From JBBFMJ01 sp037441225 (GTDB taxonomy: Bacteria > Acidobacteriota > Thermoanaerobaculia > UBA2201), in assembly GCA_037441225.1 (NCBI GenBank), contig JBBISU010000018.1, positions 1 through 55,747 of the forward strand: a stretch of 55,747 nucleotides of DNA, given 5' to 3'. Of this stretch, positions 51,824 to 55,747 are shown piece after piece. A program made the translations under genes and the position numbers. A model generated the notes under the pieces. It was not told where the DNA came from and did not search any database. It was given only the letters and a program-made list of their open reading frames with translations. Numbering within the stretch: the stretch's first letter is position 1; each line of letters opens with the position of its first letter.

Positions 51824-54800
51824 ATGAAGATAGAAGGTTTCTTCCCTGATTTATTGATAAAGGTTTTAAAAAGAGAAAGAAAAATAAATGGGATATTTTC
51901 TTTTTGGGGAGCTTCTCTTTTTGCAGATCTTTCTGGCTTTACAAAAATTTCTGAATATTTTGCTTCCTTTGGAAGGGAGGGTTCAGAAGAATTAACAAGG
52001 GTTTTAAATGATTTCTTTTCAAGGTTTTATGATTCCTTAAAAAAATATGATGGGGATATTTTAAGATTTGCTGGGGATGCTGTTACAACATTTTTTGAAG
52101 GGAAAAATTCTTATGAAAGAGCCTCAAAATTTTCAGAAGATTTATTAAATATTATAAAATATTTTGAAGATTATAAAACAAAATTTGGAAATATCACATT
52201 AAGATTAAAGGGTGGAATTTCTTCTGGAAAATGTATTTTAGTTATTCTTGGCAAAGAAAAAAAGGATTATGTCTTTACAGGAGAAGCAATAAATGGTGCA
52301 GTGGAAGCTGAAAAGGAAGCAAAGCCAAATGAAATTTTATATTTCTCAAAGAAAGAAATTGAAATTTCTGAAAAAGATTTTGATGGTGAACATACTTTAA
52401 ATAAAGATATTTTTAATTATTTCTTAAATCCATACTTGAAAGAAGTAGTTGAAAAGGAAGTGGAAGAAATGGTTAATGGTCATAGAAAAGTAATTGTAAT
52501 TTTTATAAGATTAGGTAAAGAATTGTCTTTTGAAAAATTTATCTTAGAAATAATTGAAGAAGTGATTGATTTAATTGAAAAATATGGTGGATATTTAAAC
52601 AAAATTGATTTTTCAGATAAGGGAAATCTTTTAATGGTTTTATTTGGTGCCCCTCTGACAATTGGTGAAGAAATTGAAAGATCTTTGGAATTTTTAAAAG
52701 AGTTAAAAAATATTTCAATGGAAAAAGATGTTCCAGTTAAGGTAGGTGTAAATTATGATAATGTATATTGTGGGATTGTTGGTTCAAGAGAAAGGTTTGA
52801 ATATACTGTTATGGGAGATGGTGTAAATATAGCAGCAAGATTGATGGAAATTGCACCAGAAAAGGAGATAATTTTTTCAAAAAATTTGGAAGAAAAGGCG
52901 CCAGAATTTTATATCTTTGAAAAACTGGCACCTGTTAAATTAAAAGGAAAGGAAAAGGCAGTCGAAATTTCTATTTTAAAAGGGAAAAGAGGAGAGCTTT
53001 TTGAAGTAAAAGAATTAATTGGGAGAAAAAAAGAATTAGAAGAATTAAATAATCTTTTTGAAAAATTTAATGAAGAGAGGGCATTTATTTCATTTATTTC
53101 AGGTCCTGCTGGTATTGGGAAATCACAATTTTTAAATTACTTTTTTAACTTTAAAAAATTAAGAGATAAAAATTTAATTTATTTTAGATGCAATTCCATC
53201 ACTTCTTCATTTTCCTTATCTCCATTTAAAGATTTGCTGATGAATCTACTGAGAAAATATTTCAAAGAAAATATTAAAGAAAAGATATCAGAAATTTTAG
53301 GAAAAGAACAATACAAAACAATTTTATTAGAATTTTTAGAACTGGAAGAAAAAAAGGAAATAGATTTACCACCAGAAGTTTATAAAAATTTGCTCCATAA
53401 ATTTATAATATTGATTTTAAATTACTTATTGGAAATAGAAAATATTTATTTATTCATAGACAATATACATTTTTTGGATAGTGAAAGCATTGAGTTTTTA
53501 AGCTTTTCATTAAAAATACTTGAAAAAAAAGGGTTTTATATTTTCTTATCGGGGAGGGAAAATAAATTTAAAGATTTAAATATTTTTGATTATTTTGCTG
53601 AACTTAAACCTTTTAAAGAAAAAGAAACAAAAGAATTTATATTGAGTTATTTAAAAGTAAAAGAAATTCCAGAAAAAGCTTTTGAGCAAATTTTAGAAAT
53701 CACAGGCGGAAATGCACAATTTATATTAGAAGTTTTAAAATTGATGCTTAAAAGTGGATACCTTGAAAGATCAGAGGACTTTCCAGAGATTTTAATTTTA
53801 AATGAAACAGTTCCAATTCAAATTCCAGAGACACTTGAAGGGATTGCCTTAAAAGAATTTGACTTGCTTTCACTGGAAGAAAAAAAGGTGCTTCAAATTT
53901 TTTCAATTGTAGGCGAAAACATTCCCTTTGATATTGTAGATAAATTAAAAATAAATAAAAACATTTTAAATAAACTTTTAAAAGATGGTTTATTTTTAGG
54001 CATAAATATAAAAGAAAATAGATATTTTTTTATAAAACAGACATATAAGGATGCAATTTATGAAAGTTTGGAATTTTCTTTTAAAAGAAAGTTTCATAAA
54101 AAAATTGGAAATATATTTGAAAAATATTATGAAAAAGATGAAAATCTTTTATCTTATCATTTTTATAATGCAAGGGATAAAAAAGGAATATATTATCTTG
54201 AAATTTTATATGAAAAATTGAAAAAAGTTTTTTCATTAAAGGAGTGTTATAAGGTTCTTCAAAATTTAATTGATTTAAAAAAATATTATAAAAAAGATAT
54301 TAAAAAAGATTTAATTGAAATTGCAAAGATTTGTCTTTCCATTGGAATGGTAAAAGAAGCAGAAAAAATTATAAAGGAAAATGAAAAAATTTTTAAAGGA
54401 AAATATAAAAGCAAAAGTTTTATAATTTTAGGTGAAGCATTGAGGATGCAAGGGCTTTTTAATGATGCAGAAAATAATTTAAAAGAAGCAATTAAATTTT
54501 CAAAAGAAAAAATTGATAAATTTTATTCATATTTTACAATTGCAAGGTTTTATTCCTTTTTGGGTTTGTATGAAAAAGCAATAAAATATTATAAAAAGGC
54601 ACTTGATATGAAAGAATTTGAAGGTAATCCAGAATACCATAGCAGTAAAGCATATTATTATTATATTTTATATGAAACTGAAAAAAGAAGAGAGGCATTT
54701 AATATATTTAAAGAAGAAATAAAATGGTTTAAAAGGAAAAATTATATTGGAGAATATTTAATATTTTTAAACAATTTAAGCAATTTTTATGTATTTGAAG

Positions 54801-55684
54801 GTGATTTTTTTAGTGCCTTAAAAAATTATGAAATTTGTCTTAAAGAAACATTTAATTATGGATTTGTAAAACCTGATGTTATTATAAATATTCTTTTAAA
54901 TATTTCCTTTTTAATTATTTATCTTGGAAATTTTGATTTTGCAAAAGAAAATATCTATAAAGCAATTTCGTATTCAAAAAAATTTAATTCAATTTTAACA
55001 TCAAAAGCAATTTCTTATCTTGCTTATTTTAATCTTTCAACTGGAAACTATAATGAAGTTAAAAATAACTTAGAAGAAGGAATAAATTTTGCAAAGAAGT
55101 CAAATTACCCTTATGATGAATTTTTGCAATTTGGAATGGATTTTTCCTATGAAATTGGAGATTTAAATTATTTTAAGAAATTTTTAACTGAATATAAAAA
55201 AATGATTGAAAAAGAAAATCTTTTGTTTTTAAAGCCAACACTTTTAAATTATGAAGCAGAATATTCTCTATTTTCTGGAGAGGGGGAAAAATATATAAAG
55301 GATGAAGAAGAAAATGCAAGGATTTGTATTGAAGAAAAAAATTTCATTGAAGCTTTTAGAGCTTTAAAATTTTTATATCTTTTAAAAAAAGAAAAAAAAT
55401 ATTTAAAAGAAATGGAAAAAATCTTTAAAAATTTTGAGCATTTTAGTTATAAAATTGAATATTTAATATTTAAATATCTGAAAGAAAAAAATAATAAGGT
55501 TAAAAATTCAATCTTAAAATTATTAAAAAAATGTCCTGACAATATATTAAAACTTAAAGGTTGCATTGCCTTAGGAGATAAAAAGAAGGAAAAGGAAATT
55601 TATGAAAAAATTGAAAAAAATATGCCCTTAGAGTTTAAAGGAAGTTTTAATAAATTATACTCATTAAAATTTTTTTTAAAATAA
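51824..55684 (+). CDS. Soluble adenylyl-cyclase-like protein: tandem cyclase domains, NTPase, TPR
   Basis: 1286 aa. Cyclase domain 1 (about 30-180) has both metal Asp residues, D35 in LFADLSGFT and D85 in RFAGDAV. Domain 2 (about 222-385) has lost these but keeps DKGNLLMVLFGAP and CGIVGSRERFEYTVMGDGVNIAARLM. An NTPase with Walker A GPAGIGKS (427-434) follows. The rest (about 740-1286) is helical TPR-like repeats. This order matches mammalian soluble adenylyl cyclase and related bacterial proteins. It probably makes cAMP; the trigger is unknown. TAAAAT ends 8 nt before the ATG. Confidence 0.9.
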   Translation: MKIEGFFPDLLIKVLKRERKINGIFSFWGASLFADLSGFTKISEYFASFGREGSEELTRVLNDFFSRFYDSLKKYDGDILRFAGDAVTTFFEGKNSYERASKFSEDLLNIIKYFEDYKTKFGNITLRLKGGISSGKCILVILGKEKKDYVFTGEAINGAVEAEKEAKPNEILYFSKKEIEISEKDFDGEHTLNKDIFNYFLNPYLKEVVEKEVEEMVNGHRKVIVIFIRLGKELSFEKFILEIIEEVIDLIEKYGGYLNKIDFSDKGNLLMVLFGAPLTIGEEIERSLEFLKELKNISMEKDVPVKVGVNYDNVYCGIVGSRERFEYTVMGDGVNIAARLMEIAPEKEIIFSKNLEEKAPEFYIFEKLAPVKLKGKEKAVEISILKGKRGELFEVKELIGRKKELEELNNLFEKFNEERAFISFISGPAGIGKSQFLNYFFNFKKLRDKNLIYFRCNSITSSFSLSPFKDLLMNLLRKYFKENIKEKISEILGKEQYKTILLEFLELEEKKEIDLPPEVYKNLLHKFIILILNYLLEIENIYLFIDNIHFLDSESIEFLSFSLKILEKKGFYIFLSGRENKFKDLNIFDYFAELKPFKEKETKEFILSYLKVKEIPEKAFEQILEITGGNAQFILEVLKLMLKSGYLERSEDFPEILILNETVPIQIPETLEGIALKEFDLLSLEEKKVLQIFSIVGENIPFDIVDKLKINKNILNKLLKDGLFLGINIKENRYFFIKQTYKDAIYESLEFSFKRKFHKKIGNIFEKYYEKDENLLSYHFYNARDKKGIYYLEILYEKLKKVFSLKECYKVLQNLIDLKKYYKKDIKKDLIEIAKICLSIGMVKEAEKIIKENEKIFKGKYKSKSFIILGEALRMQGLFNDAENNLKEAIKFSKEKIDKFYSYFTIARFYSFLGLYEKAIKYYKKALDMKEFEGNPEYHSSKAYYYYILYETEKRREAFNIFKEEIKWFKRKNYIGEYLIFLNNLSNFYVFEGDFFSALKNYEICLKETFNYGFVKPDVIINILLNISFLIIYLGNFDFAKENIYKAISYSKKFNSILTSKAISYLAYFNLSTGNYNEVKNNLEEGINFAKKSNYPYDEFLQFGMDFSYEIGDLNYFKKFLTEYKKMIEKENLLFLKPTLLNYEAEYSLFSGEGEKYIKDEEENARICIEEKNFIEAFRALKFLYLLKKEKKYLKEMEKIFKNFEHFSYKIEYLIFKYLKEKNNKVKNSILKLLKKCPDNILKLKGCIALGDKKKEKEIYEKIEKNMPLEFKGSFNKLYSLKFFLK

Positions 55685-55747
55685 TTTAGATCTTTATCTT
55701 AACCCAAGTTGCTCAATTTTATTGATTAATAGTTTTTAATAATAAAG

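Overview
The window is a low-GC (roughly 30% by eye) stretch of a bacterial chromosome. It looks like a metagenome-type scaffold, because it contains two runs of exactly 100 N. The cell appears to be a diderm: it encodes BamA, LptB, an O-antigen-ligase-like protein, sigma-54 and several exported proteins. HPr kinase together with RapZ, a secreted GWxTD-domain protein and DivIVA fit Acidobacteriota-like or related lineages (Aminicenantes-type relatives are one possibility). This placement is inference; no rRNA is present to settle it.

Layout. 104-9624 (minus) is one tightly overlapping 12-gene operon: lptB-rpoN-hpf-ptsN-hprK-rapZ-EIIA(Man)-ptsH-ptsI-cupin-secreted coiled coil-miaB. It has a complete regulatory phosphotransferase chain but no sugar permease. 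9662-11317 holds a cupin and a secreted papain-like protease, followed by tRNA-Val and a repeat-bearing spacer. 11922-13811 is a divergent rnhB/rarA pair only 21 bp apart; the RNase HII looks archaeal in type. 13991-22047 (minus) carries glmS, glmU, bamA, a second secreted papain-like protease and a fatty-acid desaturase. 22107-26875 (plus) is a YtrA-type operon of two paralogous large permeases, a GntR regulator and an ABC ATPase, behind a consensus promoter with an operator-like inverted repeat. 26876-27519 holds decayed genes. 27520-31522 (minus) has small zinc-ribbon, PAP2, SPFH, hutI, divIVA and NTF2-like genes. 31586-38137 is mostly plus: yjbQ, a radical SAM gene on minus, a coiled-coil/nuclease-like gene broken by a gap, a GWxTD protein, ribBA, an M23 peptidase and a Cys-rich membrane protein. 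38172-43158 (minus) is an overlapping operon Trm112-O-antigen ligase-xseA-xseB-phosphatase-MFS. 43535-45410 (minus) is STAS, HTH-EIIA and rmuC. 45561-50898 (plus) is rsmE, tRNA-Arg, tRNA-His, a gap, rsmD, topA, trmFO and fmdB. galU (minus) and a 1286-residue soluble-adenylyl-cyclase-like protein close the window.

Cross-cutting observations. At least eight genes have a -10 hexamer ending exactly 6 nt before the ATG, with no Shine-Dalgarno sequence, which points to frequent leaderless transcription. Other genes have strong AGGAG sites. Three reading frames break at A/T homopolymers: the bamA start, the end of the first permease, and a small secreted gene. One assembly gap is flanked by an exact 55-nt repeat, which suggests a short-read k-mer assembly. 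In that case the homopolymer frame breaks may be genuine and could reflect slippage.

The best candidates for something new are the permease pair with propeller-like extracytoplasmic domains and its probable -1 frameshift site, the slippage-dependent bamA start, the leaderless promoter architecture, and the possible tRNA-His integration scar hidden behind the second gap.
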